Shown: positions 28,882 to 37,151 of the stretch, piece by piece
Layout of the letters: each line of letters opens with the position of its first letter
How positions within the stretch are numbered: position 1 is the stretch's first letter
Assembly (NCBI RefSeq): GCF_900110875.1
Contig: NZ_FOFM01000007.1
Coordinates: forward strand, 124,001-188,000
From: Pseudovibrio axinellae
GTDB lineage: Bacteria > Pseudomonadota > Alphaproteobacteria > Rhizobiales > Stappiaceae
Direction: 5' to 3'
Length of the DNA: 64,000 bases
The notes under the pieces: model-generated
What the model saw: only the letters and a program-made list of their open reading frames with translations
Databases searched by the model: none
What the model was told of the DNA's origin: nothing
Translations under genes and position numbers: made by a program

Positions 28882-29865
28882 TTATACGCGCTCGATGATT
28901 TTCTCACCGAACAGTCCTTGCGGACGGAACAGCAGAACAATCAGAGCAAAGATGAAGGCGAACCAGGTTTCAGTGTTTCCACCGAACAAAGGTTGACCCC
29001 AATAAATTTCGAAGAGTTTCTCCAAGAGCCCAATCGCGATGCCACCAATAATCGCACCTGATACTGACTCCAGACCGCCAAGCATAAGAACTGGCAGGGC
29101 TTTGTAAGCGATCACTTCCAAAGCGAAGGAGACCCCGGCACGAGCCCCCCAGACAATCCCGGTCGCAAGAGCAATCACACCGGCGATAAACCAGACCAGA
29201 ACCCAAATTGTGCTGAGAGAAATACCGACTGAAAGCGCCGCCTGGTGATCATCACCCAGCGCACGGATTGCGCGGCCCATGGCAGACTTGTTTAAGAACA
29301 CCAGCAAGCTGACAACAAGTACGATCGCCATCACGACTGCGAAGACATCTTTTTCTTCAAGCAGCAGGAAGCCGCCAAATGGTTCAAATTCAATCGCGCC
29401 GGTTGGAATACCAAGTGCCTCGGTGATCATCACCTTGTTCTCGCCACCAAACACAAACTCACCAAACCCGATGAGGAACATTGTGATACCGATAGTCGCC
29501 ATGAACAAGATGATGTCTGGCTGGCCAACAAGCGGACGCAGAACAACACGCTCCACACTCATAGCAAGGGCGTACATAATGCCAAGTGTCAGCGGCATTG
29601 CGATTGCAGCAGCCACAAACTCATTTCCAACAACAGGCATCAGGAAGCCATGTAAGCCCACGAGTGACAAAGCGGCGAACACCACCATAATACCCTGAGC
29701 GAAGTTGAAGATGCGCGAAGACTTAAAGATCAACACAAATCCAAGCGCGATCAAAGCATACAGGACACCGGAGACAAGGCCTTCCCACAATACCTGCATA
29801 AAAAAGTCAGGCATTTGGCCCATCTGAACGAATGGATCGATAAATACTGAATAAAGCGTTTCCAT
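28882..29865 (-). CDS. livH: ABC transporter permease, LivH type
   Basis: 327-residue inner-membrane permease with about eight helices. The LivH landmarks GLVSGVLYALIALGFVLIFKSSRIFNFAQG and ALGDDHQAALSVGISLSTIWVLVWFIAGVIA are present. It pairs with LivM to form the channel. ATG 29865 has a GGGGCG site. Lies 9 bases after livG. Confidence 0.93.
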   Translation of the reverse strand: METLYSVFIDPFVQMGQMPDFFMQVLWEGLVSGVLYALIALGFVLIFKSSRIFNFAQGIMVVFAALSLVGLHGFLMPVVGNEFVAAAIAMPLTLGIMYALAMSVERVVLRPLVGQPDIILFMATIGITMFLIGFGEFVFGGENKVMITEALGIPTGAIEFEPFGGFLLLEEKDVFAVVMAIVLVVSLLVFLNKSAMGRAIRALGDDHQAALSVGISLSTIWVLVWFIAGVIALATGIVWGARAGVSFALEVIAYKALPVLMLGGLESVSGAIIGGIAIGLLEKLFEIYWGQPLFGGNTETWFAFIFALIVLLFRPQGLFGEKIIERV

Positions 29866-29874
29866 GGATCGCCC

Positions 29875-30693
29875 CTAATGCGAGAGGCCCAAATAGGCAT
29901 CTATAACTTCTTGATTGCTTTGCACTTCTTCAGGCACGCCATCAGCGATTTTGCGCCCGTAATCCAAAACAACAACGCGGTCGGACAGGTCCATCACAAC
30001 ACCCATGTCGTGCTCAATGAGCGCGATAGTGGTGCCGAGCTGATCATTCACATCAAGAATGAAGCGGCTCATGTCCTCTTTTTCTTCCAGGTTCATCCCC
30101 GCCATCGGCTCATCAAGCAGCAGCAGTTCTGGTTCCATCGCAAGCGCACGCGCCAGCTCTACACGCTTTTGCAAACCGTAAGGCAAGGTGCCCACCGGTG
30201 TGCGGCGAATGTGCTGGATCTCAAGAAAGTCGATAATTTCCTCAACCTTCTTGCGGTGCTCGATTTCTTCCTGACGAGCAGGCCCCCAGTAAAGCATCTG
30301 CCAAAACATGCTCTGCTTCATGCGGGTCGCACGGCCTGCCATAATGTTGTCGAGCGTAGACATGCCCTTAAACAACGCAACATTCTGGAATGTCCGCGCA
30401 ATTCCCTGGTCCACTGCAAGATGTGGCTTCATGGATTTACGCTTCTTGCCATTAAAGGTGATCACACCTTCCTGCGGCTGGTAGAACCCGTTGATCACGT
30501 TGAGCATGGATGTTTTACCAGCTCCGTTGGGACCAATAATCGCGCGAATTTCACCTTTTTTGACGTTAAAGGAGATATTCGTGATTGCCTTAACACCACC
30601 AAAAGAGAGAGAAACGTTCTCAAGATCCAACAGAACCTCGCGCTCCTCGGCCTTCTTTTTGGCCTCTTCGAGCGTTTGCTCCATCACAGTCAT
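29875..30693 (-). CDS. livG: ABC transporter ATPase, LivG type
   Basis: 272-residue ATPase. Walker A GPNGAGKTS, Walker B LLLLDEPMAGM, the switch IEHDMGVVMD, and the LivG-type signature LPYGLQKRVELARAL in place of LSGGQ. Its ATG at 30693 overlaps the TGA stop of the upstream acyl-CoA ligase (30690), so the two are translationally coupled. This coupling is strong evidence that ligase and transporter work on one substrate. Confidence 0.93.
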   Translation of the reverse strand: MTVMEQTLEEAKKKAEEREVLLDLENVSLSFGGVKAITNISFNVKKGEIRAIIGPNGAGKTSMLNVINGFYQPQEGVITFNGKKRKSMKPHLAVDQGIARTFQNVALFKGMSTLDNIMAGRATRMKQSMFWQMLYWGPARQEEIEHRKKVEEIIDFLEIQHIRRTPVGTLPYGLQKRVELARALAMEPELLLLDEPMAGMNLEEKEDMSRFILDVNDQLGTTIALIEHDMGVVMDLSDRVVVLDYGRKIADGVPEEVQSNQEVIDAYLGLSH

Positions 30694-32672
30694 TCTGCCG
30701 CCTCCCCAATCGCGGACATTGATTTGGTCGAATACGTGTCCATGTCCCGGATCTCGACAGTGGCCTCAATCGTTCCCTGACGACCATCTTCAAAGGTCAC
30801 TTCAGTCACAACATGCTTCGAAGTCTCACCTGTATAAAAAGCCTCAATCAAAGGTGCATAACGATCAGCAACAAAGTTACGACGGACTTTTTGAGTACGC
30901 GTAAGCTCGCCATCATCCGGGTCTAGCTCTTTGTGTAGGACAAGGAAGCGCTTGATCTGCGCACCAGCCATCATTGGTTCTGCTGCAAGGTCTTTGTTGA
31001 CCTGATCAACGTGGCTCTGAATCGTCTTGTACACCTCAGGATGTGCTGCCAGCTCCTGGTAGGAAGCATACGCAATGTTGTTGCGCTCCGCCCAGTTGCC
31101 CACCGCAATCAAGTCGATATTTACAAAGGCACACGCATAGTCCTTCTCGTTCCCAAAGGTCACAGCCTCTTTAATGTTCGGGAAGAACTTCAGCTTGTTT
31201 TCAATGTATTTCGGCGCAAACATGGAACCATCATTGAGCTTGCCCACATCCTTCGCACGATCAATGATCTTTAGGTGACCATTTTCCAGGAACATCCCGG
31301 CATCACCTGTATGCACCCAACCATCTTCGGTTTTGGTGTCTTTCGTGGCTTCATCGTTCTTATAGTACCCAAGGAAGGCACCTGGTGAACGATACATAAC
31401 TTCGCCACTCTCAGCGATTTTCACCTCAACATCTTCCATAGGAAGGCCAACAGTATCAGCATGGATCTGCCCGTCCGGTTGCGAAGTAATGAACACAGAG
31501 GATTCAGTTTGCCCATAAAGCTGCTTCAGGTTCAGGCCAATTGAGCGATAGAACTTGAAGATCTCCGGCCCAATCGCCTCGCCAGCGGTATAAGCCACGC
31601 GCACACGAGAAAAACCCATCTCGTTCTTAAGCGGCCCATAAACGCAGAACTCGCCAACTGCATATTTCACTCGCTCGAACAAAGAGACTTTCTCCCCGTT
31701 CAAGATGCGCTCGCCAACCTGGTTCGCGTAACCTAGGAAATAATCAAACAGCACTTTCTTCATCTTGCCCGCATCTTCCATGCGAACCATGATGTGCGTC
31801 AGCATTCCCTCAAACACGCGAGGCGGCGCAAACATGTAAGTCGGTGCGATCTCTTTACGATCGATAGAGACAGTTTCCGGTCCCTCAGGACAGTTCACGC
31901 AGTAGCCTGCTGTAAAACACTGCGCATATGAGAAGACATGATCACCAACCCAGGCCATCGGCAGATAAGCGACCGTGTCCGCGTTCTCATCCAGCTTATC
32001 GAATTTGTTCGCATTTTGAACGGAGACAAGAAGGTTGTTAAACGTCAGCATCACGCCTTTAGGACGGCCTGTGGTGCCTGATGTGTAAAGGATCACTGCG
32101 ACGTCTTCGCGTTTGCCCTTCTTAAGGCCTTCAATCCACTCACCATCCAGCTTCTCATCATTATCAAGCAAAGCCTGACCGGCTTCTTGAACGCTTAGAT
32201 AGCTATGGAGGTAAGTTGGATCATAATCCCGAAGCCCTTTCGCCTCTTCATAAATGATGTGCTCAAGGTTCGGCAGCTTTTCTGACATGTCAAGCAGCTT
32301 ATCGACTTGCTCTTGGTCCTCAACAACTGCAAAGCGCACATCTGCATGACCGAGCACATACGCAATTTCTTCTGCAACGGAATCCGCATAAACCGGAACC
32401 GGTACACCGCCTAAAGCCTGCACTGCGGCAAACACCCAATAAAGGTGCGGGCGGTTTGCACCAACCACCGCAACTTTATCACCTTCTTTACAACCCAAGC
32501 TTTTCAACCCAAGTGAAAGTTTGCGCACTTCCTCAAAGACCTGAAGCCAGGTCCAGCTCTGCCAGATCCCAAGATCTTTTTCACGATACGCGGGTCGTTC
32601 CCCCCAATCCCGCGCATTCCGAATAAGCAACTGCGGAAATGTATCCATACCCACTGACGGAGGCACCTGCAT
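30690..32672 (-). CDS. AMP-dependent long-chain acyl-CoA ligase of the liv-type cluster
   Basis: 660-residue adenylate-forming enzyme. Motifs: P-loop ILYTSGTTGRPKGVMLT, YGQTESSVF (A5 type), GWVHTGDAG, and the hinge IIDRAKDVGKLNDGSMFAPKYIEN. The length and the hinge place it with long-chain-type acyl-CoA synthetases (COG1022) usually linked to LivGHMKF-like transporters. It presumably traps imported acids as CoA thioesters at the cytoplasmic face. ATG 32672 has AGAGGTGA 8 bases upstream; the open frame reaches 32693 without a better site. First gene of the operon running down to livF. Confidence 0.9.
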   Translation of the reverse strand: MQVPPSVGMDTFPQLLIRNARDWGERPAYREKDLGIWQSWTWLQVFEEVRKLSLGLKSLGCKEGDKVAVVGANRPHLYWVFAAVQALGGVPVPVYADSVAEEIAYVLGHADVRFAVVEDQEQVDKLLDMSEKLPNLEHIIYEEAKGLRDYDPTYLHSYLSVQEAGQALLDNDEKLDGEWIEGLKKGKREDVAVILYTSGTTGRPKGVMLTFNNLLVSVQNANKFDKLDENADTVAYLPMAWVGDHVFSYAQCFTAGYCVNCPEGPETVSIDRKEIAPTYMFAPPRVFEGMLTHIMVRMEDAGKMKKVLFDYFLGYANQVGERILNGEKVSLFERVKYAVGEFCVYGPLKNEMGFSRVRVAYTAGEAIGPEIFKFYRSIGLNLKQLYGQTESSVFITSQPDGQIHADTVGLPMEDVEVKIAESGEVMYRSPGAFLGYYKNDEATKDTKTEDGWVHTGDAGMFLENGHLKIIDRAKDVGKLNDGSMFAPKYIENKLKFFPNIKEAVTFGNEKDYACAFVNIDLIAVGNWAERNNIAYASYQELAAHPEVYKTIQSHVDQVNKDLAAEPMMAGAQIKRFLVLHKELDPDDGELTRTQKVRRNFVADRYAPLIEAFYTGETSKHVVTEVTFEDGRQGTIEATVEIRDMDTYSTKSMSAIGEAAE

Positions 32673-33065
32673 CTTTGAATCACCTCTCACCAAAGGCCAT
32701 CAAGTGCCTTTGGTCTGCATGTTTACTCTGAGGAAATACGAAAGACTAAGATCCCCGCCCCGCAAGTGCTTAACCTACGAGTTCCTCCCTAAACAAAGTT
32801 CTAGCAAGATACTGGAGCTTTTTTAATTGGTTTTATTCGAGAGGAAGCACAACTAAACGGCATTGTGCAGTGCAATAATGTGATATTTCAACGAGTTACA
32901 TTTAAAATTGTCTATACTAAGGTATACATGAACTATATTTAGCACGCATAAGCGAAATACACGAGTTAAACCAAGTCGCAATACTTTAGATCTAGTTCCC
33001 ATTCCCTTTTATAGATCATTGGACTAAGGCAAAAAAGAATCACTACTTTTGACTATTAGCACTGC
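32673..33065. other. Intergenic region with the acyl-CoA ligase promoter
   Basis: About 390 AT-rich bases with no gene that I can support. It must hold the minus-strand promoter of the ligase/liv operon. A small palindrome (tatac-taag-gtata, 32913-32926) could be a repressor site but its arms are only 5 bp. Confidence 0.45.
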
Positions 33066-33094
33066 AATAAAAAAGGGCGCGAATACTCGCGCCC
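33066..33094 (-). terminator. Rho-independent terminator of the TRAP operon
   Basis: Perfect stem gggcgcga / tcgcgccc (33075-33094) with an atac loop; on the minus strand a run of six T residues follows. It lies 26 bases after the dctM stop. Confidence 0.92.
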
Positions 33095-33120
33095 CTTACA
33101 AATACTAATCTATTAATACT

Positions 33121-34701
33121 TTAGCCATAGATCACTTTTGGCAACCAGGTAGCAAGATCCGGAAGGTACCAAAGGATCACCAGCATCAGCACCTGAATGA
33201 GCACAAACGGAATGATGCCCAGGTAGATGTCTGAGGTCTTCACAGTCGGCGGAGCCACACCGCGCAGGTAGAACAGCGCAAAGCCGAACGGAGGTGTCAG
33301 GAACGAAGTCTGCAAGTTGACCGCCATCATAACACCAAGCCAAGCAGGACTCATCGGCTCACCGTTTGGCATCTCCAATTGAAGCAGGATTGGCGCAACA
33401 AGAGGAACCACCACAAACACGATCTCTAAGAAGTCCAGGAAGAAGCCAAGAACGAACATGACGAGCATCACTGCGATCACAGCACCCATGGCACCGCCCG
33501 GCATACCGGTCAAAGCATCCCGAACAAGCTCTTCACCACCCAGATCACGGAAGATCAGCGAGAAGAATGTTGCACCGATCAGGATCACAAACACCATACA
33601 CGTGATCTGTGTCGTGGATCGCATCACAGGCACCAGTACGTCTTTTGCAAACACCCGGTACAACGAAACCAATAAACCGTAGGCCAGCACCGCGCAGGAA
33701 ATTCCAGCAGCCCAGATGCCAATCATGTCACCAGTCGGGATCACACTACGTGCAACCCGCAAATCCATTAGGCTTGTCAAACTAAGCATAACGACAAGTG
33801 AGAGCACCGCGAGGTACACAGGCCAAGGCTTCTGCTCATTCATGCGGTAACCCGCCAGCAACAACGCACCTACAGCGCCAACCGCAGCAGCTTCCGTTGG
33901 AGTGGCAATACCAAACAGGATTGAGCCAAGCACTGCAATGATAAGCGCAATCGGCGGAACCAGAGCGTGCAGGATTTGGCTCATTGTTGGACCAGCAGAC
34001 CCGTTATCGCGCATCGGCGGCGCTTTATGCGGCTGTGTAAACGCAACAAACAGCTGGTACACAATGTATAGCCCGACAAGAGCAAGGCCAGGAATCAGCG
34101 CACCTGCGAACAAATCACCAACGGAAAATGGCTCTGGCGCAAAGTTACCCATTTCACGTTGTGCGATCTGGTAACCATTCGACAGCTGATCAGCGAGAAA
34201 GACGAGGACGATCGAAGGTGGAATGATTTGACCAAGCGTGCCCGACGCAGCAATAGAACCACAGGCAAGGCGCGGGCTGTACCCATTGCGCAACATAGTG
34301 GGCAAAGACAGTAGGCCCATCGTAACCACTGTCGCGCCAACGATACCGGTAGAGGCAGCCAGCAGAGCGCCCACGATGGTAACAGACAGGCCAAGACCAC
34401 CCGGCATCTTGCCGAACAACCGGCCCATCGTTTCCAGAAGCTCTTCAGCGACCCTCGAACGTTCCAGCATAACTCCCATAAAGATGAAGAGAGGAACAGC
34501 GATCAGGGTTTCGTTGGACATGGTGCCGAAAATTCGGCTTGGAATTGCCCCCAGAGTTACACTTCCACCAACAAACGTCGCGATCAACGCAAAGATAAGA
34601 GCGACACCCGCAAGGGTAAATGCAACGGGAAAGCCTGCGATCAAACAAATACAGGCGACCGCAAACATCAAAATATCAAGAGTATGAAGAATACCATCCA
34701 T
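33121..34701 (-). CDS. dctM: TRAP transporter large permease (DctM)
   Basis: 526-residue membrane protein with about a dozen helices, the ion-coupled translocation subunit of a tripartite ATP-independent periplasmic transporter. Landmarks: PLFIFMGVMLERS, GATVVTMGLLSLPTMLRNGYSPRLACGSIAASGTLGQIIPPSI and LGVMMAVNLQTSFLTPPFGFALFYLRGVAP. Starts 6 bases after dctQ with AGGAG overlapping that gap. Confidence 0.95.
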   Translation of the reverse strand: MDGILHTLDILMFAVACICLIAGFPVAFTLAGVALIFALIATFVGGSVTLGAIPSRIFGTMSNETLIAVPLFIFMGVMLERSRVAEELLETMGRLFGKMPGGLGLSVTIVGALLAASTGIVGATVVTMGLLSLPTMLRNGYSPRLACGSIAASGTLGQIIPPSIVLVFLADQLSNGYQIAQREMGNFAPEPFSVGDLFAGALIPGLALVGLYIVYQLFVAFTQPHKAPPMRDNGSAGPTMSQILHALVPPIALIIAVLGSILFGIATPTEAAAVGAVGALLLAGYRMNEQKPWPVYLAVLSLVVMLSLTSLMDLRVARSVIPTGDMIGIWAAGISCAVLAYGLLVSLYRVFAKDVLVPVMRSTTQITCMVFVILIGATFFSLIFRDLGGEELVRDALTGMPGGAMGAVIAVMLVMFVLGFFLDFLEIVFVVVPLVAPILLQLEMPNGEPMSPAWLGVMMAVNLQTSFLTPPFGFALFYLRGVAPPTVKTSDIYLGIIPFVLIQVLMLVILWYLPDLATWLPKVIYG

Positions 34702-34707
34702 CTCCGT

Positions 34708-35241
34708 TTACTCCTGAATCTGCTTGAAAGAGTCGAGAGAGTCCTTGTCGCCACCAAGAGCAAGAACACTTCGAATAATTATGGCTATGCCTTGAAGTCC
34801 AACAAGAACGGCAAACCCGATAATCGCACTCTTTAAGAGGTAGCGACCCTGAATACCCGAAGCTTCTTGAGAGCCTTCCCAAATTGACCAAGAACTCGCA
34901 ACATACCCCCAGGACCAGTAAATAATTACGGCACACATTGGAAGAAGGAAGAAGACTGAACCAACCAGGTCAACCATAGCTTTGATACGTGGGCGTGCAT
35001 CGCGGTAGAAAATATCTACGCGCACGTGCCCGTCAACGCTCAGCGTGTAGGCAGCAGCCAACATAAATAGGAAGCCGTGCATATAAGTGATGGATTCTTG
35101 CATCCAGATGGAGCCGATGCCGAAAACATATCTCATCACTACGACTGTAAACTGGACAAGTACGATGCCCAAAGACAGCCAAGCGCAGCTCTTACCGATG
35201 CCGCTATTGACTGAGGTAATCAGGTTCATTAGGGCGCGCAT
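34708..35241 (-). CDS. dctQ: TRAP transporter small permease (DctQ)
   Basis: 177-residue four-helix membrane protein, partner of DctM. Landmarks of the family: helix 1 SCAWLSLGIVLVQFTVVVMRYVFG, WMQESITYMHGFLFMLAAAYTLSVDGHVRVDIFY, and helices 3-4. ATG 35241 has GAGGCGGG upstream. Lies 128 bases after dctP with a terminator-like hairpin between them. Confidence 0.93.
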   Translation of the reverse strand: MRALMNLITSVNSGIGKSCAWLSLGIVLVQFTVVVMRYVFGIGSIWMQESITYMHGFLFMLAAAYTLSVDGHVRVDIFYRDARPRIKAMVDLVGSVFFLLPMCAVIIYWSWGYVASSWSIWEGSQEASGIQGRYLLKSAIIGFAVLVGLQGIAIIIRSVLALGGDKDSLDSFKQIQE

Positions 35242-35323
35242 GCCCGCCTCTTCGTCTCGGTCTAAACCAAGCCTCTGGATTATTATTGGGCCCCAAAGGC
35301 CTGAATAGAAATTTTGAAAGAAA

Positions 35324-35350
35324 AGCTCCCCGCAAGGTATGCGGAGAGCT
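35324..35350 (-). terminator. Partial terminator/hairpin between dctP and dctQ
   Basis: Stem agctc-c-ccgc / gcgg-a-gagct around a 7-base loop; on the minus strand the tail is ttttcttt. Placed 20 bases after the binding-protein stop within one operon, it probably lets part of the transcripts stop so that DctP is made in excess. Confidence 0.65.
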
Positions 35351-35369
35351 CGTGCAGCAGTAAGAAAAA

Positions 35370-36458
35370 TTAGCCCAAAATACGATCGCGAGCCGTCAGG
35401 TAGTTACGTTCAGCAAGGTTGGACCATGCAGACGTTTCCTTACGAGACTTGATGTAGCTTTCGTAGATGCGCTTGGACAGATCGTCAGTCTCAGCCACTT
35501 CAGCAACAACCTCTTCAGCCTTACGGCCGATTGCGTCAAAGACTTCGTCGGAGAAATCACGAACCTGAACGTTGTGCTTGGTCAGCAGAGTTTCCAAAGC
35601 AGCACCGTTGTTATGGTTGTATTCAGCGAACATGTAGTTGTTCTCAGCCATACAAGCAGAACTGATCAGCTCCTGCTGGCCAGGTGTGAAGCTTTCCCAA
35701 ACACCTTTGTTCATGCCGAATGACAATCCTGCACCTGGCTCATGGAAACCTTTAGTGTAGTAGTATTTAGCAACTTTGTAGAAGCCAAATGCCATATCGT
35801 TCCAAGCACCAACCCACTCGGTTGCATCAATCGCACCCGACTGCAATGCAGGGAAGATTTCAGATCCTGGGAGCGCAACAGCAGATGCACCCAAACGACG
35901 CAGAACTTCGCCGCCCAGACCTGGCATACGCATTTTCAGACCTTTAAGGTCTTCAAGCGAGTTGATCTCTTTGTTAAACCAGCCACCGGCCTGAAGGCCT
36001 GTGTTACCAGCCAGGAAGGACTTCACGTTGAACTGACCTGCCAGTTCGTCCCACAACTGTTGACCGCCACCAAAGTGCATCCAAGCTTCCAGCTCAGCAG
36101 CTGTCATGCCCATTGGCACAGCAGTGAAGAAACCAAATGCCTTGTGCTTACCAAGCCAGTAGTAATCTGCGGCATGATACATGTCAGCAGTGCCGTTCGA
36201 AACAGCATCAAAGCTTTCGAATGCAGGAACAAGTTCACCGGCAGCAAATAGCTTAACGGTCAACTGGCCTTCACTTGCAGCAGTGATCCGATCAGCAATA
36301 CGCTGAGCGCCGGTACCAAGACCAGGAAAGTTTTTTGGCCAGGTGGTGACCATTTTCAATTCGCGCTTACCAGATGCAAGTGCTGGAGCTGCAAGAGTAG
36401 CTGCGCCTGCGGTTGCGCCTGCCAAACCTGCACTTTTCAGAAAACTACGGCGATCCAT
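35370..36458 (-). CDS. dctP: TRAP transporter binding protein (DctP), 2-oxoacid/monocarboxylate type
   Basis: 362-residue periplasmic solute receptor. The N-terminus carries a twin-arginine-like DRRSFLK followed by a hydrophobic AGLAGATAGAATLAAPALA, suggesting Tat export. The mature part starts MVTTWPKNFPGLGTGAQRIADRI and contains GAIDATEWVGAWNDMAFGFYKVAKYYYTKGFHEPG, both characteristic of the TakP-like 2-oxoacid/lactate subgroup. ATG 36458 has GGAGGAG upstream; the frame opens at 36473. First gene of the dctPQM operon. The ligand class (pyruvate, 2-oxobutyrate, lactate) is inferred from the family. Confidence 0.9.
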   Translation of the reverse strand: MDRRSFLKSAGLAGATAGAATLAAPALASGKRELKMVTTWPKNFPGLGTGAQRIADRITAASEGQLTVKLFAAGELVPAFESFDAVSNGTADMYHAADYYWLGKHKAFGFFTAVPMGMTAAELEAWMHFGGGQQLWDELAGQFNVKSFLAGNTGLQAGGWFNKEINSLEDLKGLKMRMPGLGGEVLRRLGASAVALPGSEIFPALQSGAIDATEWVGAWNDMAFGFYKVAKYYYTKGFHEPGAGLSFGMNKGVWESFTPGQQELISSACMAENNYMFAEYNHNNGAALETLLTKHNVQVRDFSDEVFDAIGRKAEEVVAEVAETDDLSKRIYESYIKSRKETSAWSNLAERNYLTARDRILG

Positions 36459-37151
36459 AAAAACTCCTCCCAAGAGCTTCTTCTGTCAAATCTCTTAATG
36501 CCTCTGCAGGAATGTACCTCATTTTCTAAGGGCTCTGCAGCAACATCTCTAACTTCTTATAACCCTAAAACTACGTGAAAATACACGGAAATCTGCACCA
36601 TATTGGACAAAATAGCTATAGCTCGGCCAACTCAGCATACCTCTTTTAGGTGTCCTCAACCTGGAATCTACGCTACGTAACAACCGAAATTATTTTATAA
36701 ATTTCCGCACTTTAAGGCTAGCAATCAACCTTTCGCAGCCCGATTAATAGGCTTTTATTTCAATGTTAATAAGTCAACACTCTTAACCTAATTTACGCTG
36801 GCGTATCCCTATGAGTTTTAGGGGGGGTAAAACGCTAGATATTCTATAAACGCCTTACCATACAAACGTTTGCGGCAATTTCATCTCTAGAGTTCGCATA
36901 TTTAGCACCGGCCAGCAAAAGCACTATCTCACGCCTTGTTGCTTAGAAGCAGGTACAAGTCATGGTTGGGCAATTAAGCAATGGCGGAGCAAGGTTGAAG
37001 AAGGCGGGTTTCTGGTCACCAAGAACGCCTGCAACTCTACATATCCTCGTGGATTAACGATAACGCTATTTTTTTCCAAATTCCGCCCCAACCCTGCGCA
37101 AAGGCAGAATTTCGAGGCAATTCCCGCTCGATTCTCCCAAACGCAGCCGCT
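36459..37151. other. Intergenic region upstream of dctP
   Basis: Nearly 700 bases without a convincing gene. The half next to dctP is AT-rich and should contain its promoter; the half near 36900-37100 has a more coding-like base composition but every frame is broken within about 35 codons. No repeat or mobile-element end was seen. It could hold decayed coding sequence. Confidence 0.45.

Noticed and set aside
29878-30780. 300-codon open frame on the plus strand, opposite livG
   Set aside because: The minus strand encodes an intact LivG with Walker motifs; the plus frame has no family features.
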